Positions 4,598 through 5,354 of a stretch of DNA of 5,354 nucleotides are shown here, piece after piece (positions within the stretch are counted from its first letter, which is position 1; every line of letters begins with the position of its first letter). Below the pieces are notes generated by a model. It was not told where the DNA came from. It saw only the letters and a list, made by a program, of their open reading frames with translations, and made no database searches. The translations under genes and the position numbers were made by a program. The stretch covers positions 1 through 5,354 of the forward strand of contig CACYEW010000219.1 of NCBI GenBank assembly GCA_902773455.1, written 5' to 3'. The stretch is from an uncultured Ruminococcus sp. (lineage in GTDB: Bacteria > Bacillota > Clostridia > Oscillospirales > CAG-272).

Positions 4598-5354
4598 ATG
4601 GCAAAAAGCAGACTTACGGGCGATTATCCGGTCATAGGCATCAGACCGACGATAGACGGGCGCAGAGGAGCGCTCAAGGTCAGGGAATCCCTCGAAGACC
4701 AGACGATGAATATGGCGAAAGCGGCGGCAAAGCTGTTTGAAGAGAATATAAGATATTCAAACGGCGAGCCGGTAAAGGTAATAATAGCCGATACGACGAT
4801 AGGCAGAGTCGCGGAAAGCGCCGCCTGCGCCGACAAATTCAGAAAAGCCGGAGTCGATATAACGCTTACGGTCACTCCGTGCTGGTGCTACGGCTCGGAG
4901 ACGATGGATATGGATCCGAACACGATAAAAGGCGTATGGGGCTTCAACGGCACGGAGCGGCCGGGCGCCGTATATCTTGCTTCCGTTCTCGCGACTCACG
5001 CGCAGAAAGGTCTGCCCGCGTTCGGCATATACGGCCGCAACGTGCAGGACGCCGACGACGCTTCGATCCCCGACGACGTGAAAGAAAAACTGCTCCGTTT
5101 CGGCAGAGCCGCCGTCGCCGCCGCGACCATGAGAGGTAAGTCGTATTTACAGATCGGCTCTATCACGATGGGCATAGGCGGCTCGATAATTGATTCGAAA
5201 TTCATTGAAGAATATCTCGGAATGAGAGTCGAATCGGTCGACGAGGTCGAAATTATCCGCCGTATGACCGAGGGCATATACAATGAGGCGGAATATCAAA
5301 AAGCTCTTTCGTGGACAAAGAAGAACTGTATCGAGGGCTTTGACAAAAATCCGC
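4598..5354 (+). CDS. fucI: L-fucose isomerase (N-terminal 252 residues, cut by the right edge)
   Basis: FucI interconverts L-fucose and L-fuculose, and D-arabinose and D-ribulose, in the cytoplasm with Mn2+; it is the first step of fucose catabolism. The frame is open from the ATG to the window end without a stop. It aligns closely from memory with E. coli FucI: VIGIRPTIDGRRG (12-24), VRESLEDQTMNMAK (28-41), TVTPCWCYGSETMDMDP (91-107), VWGFNGTERPGAVYLAS (113-129), AFGIYGRNVQDADD (141-154), KLLRFGRAA (164-172) and RGKSYLQIGSITMGIGGSI (179-197). These are the hexamer-forming N1/N2 domains. The metal ligands of the E. coli enzyme (Glu337, Asp361, His528) lie beyond the window, so activity cannot be checked here. 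The full family length is about 590 residues. The start follows GGTGAGG by 9 nt. No fucose kinase, aldolase or permease gene is visible in the window. Confidence 0.96.
   Translation, partial: MAKSRLTGDYPVIGIRPTIDGRRGALKVRESLEDQTMNMAKAAAKLFEENIRYSNGEPVKVIIADTTIGRVAESAACADKFRKAGVDITLTVTPCWCYGSETMDMDPNTIKGVWGFNGTERPGAVYLASVLATHAQKGLPAFGIYGRNVQDADDASIPDDVKEKLLRFGRAAVAAATMRGKSYLQIGSITMGIGGSIIDSKFIEEYLGMRVESVDEVEIIRRMTEGIYNEAEYQKALSWTKKNCIEGFDKNP

Noticed and set aside
4534..4740. 68-codon + strand open frame overlapping the fucI promoter
   Set aside because: It covers the promoter and leader and then reads fucI in the wrong frame; it has no ribosome site.

Overview
The window looks like chromosomal DNA of an uncultured, moderately GC-balanced Firmicute, probably a gut-type Clostridia relative. 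This rests on near-consensus TTGACA/TATAAT promoters with extended -10 elements, purine-rich Shine-Dalgarno sites, compact U-tract terminators, short lipoprotein signal peptides and heavy use of ATA, AGA, GCG, CCG and ACG codons. That placement is inference; no marker gene is present.

Layout, all on the + strand. (1) 2-145 is the 3' end of an unidentified gene, followed by a rho-independent terminator (181-222). (2) A very strong promoter (231-259) drives a three-gene unit: a secreted GH43 glycosidase lipoprotein (289-1485), tcdA (1487-2194) and a TtcA-family tRNA thiolation protein (2187-3020). The genes are 1 nt apart and 8 nt overlapping, and a strong terminator (3052-3090) ends the unit. 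(3) A 69-residue XRE-type regulator (3177-3386) has a foldable leader and its own terminator (3394-3424). (4) A promoter (3447-3475), preceded directly by a 15-bp dyad, drives an unrecognised three-part lipoprotein (3503-4525). (5) With no terminator between, an extended -10 promoter (4534-4562) drives fucI, L-fucose isomerase, which runs off the right edge (4598-5354).

How the genes fit together: the GH43 lipoprotein and FucI suggest use of plant or host glycans (arabinose- and fucose-containing sugars), though they are in separate transcription units. TcdA and the TtcA-like protein both modify the tRNA anticodon loop (positions 37 and 32 in characterised relatives), so their overlap makes functional sense. 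Their placement behind a glycosidase in one operon is the oddest arrangement here. The small XRE protein is a plausible regulator of the lipoprotein gene next to it, because a dyad abuts that gene's -35 box.

I see no CRISPR array, insertion sequence, tRNA, rRNA or phage gene, and no clear evidence for a wholly new multi-gene system. The least explained items are the 340-residue lipoprotein with its candidate operator and the glycosidase/tRNA-modification operon.
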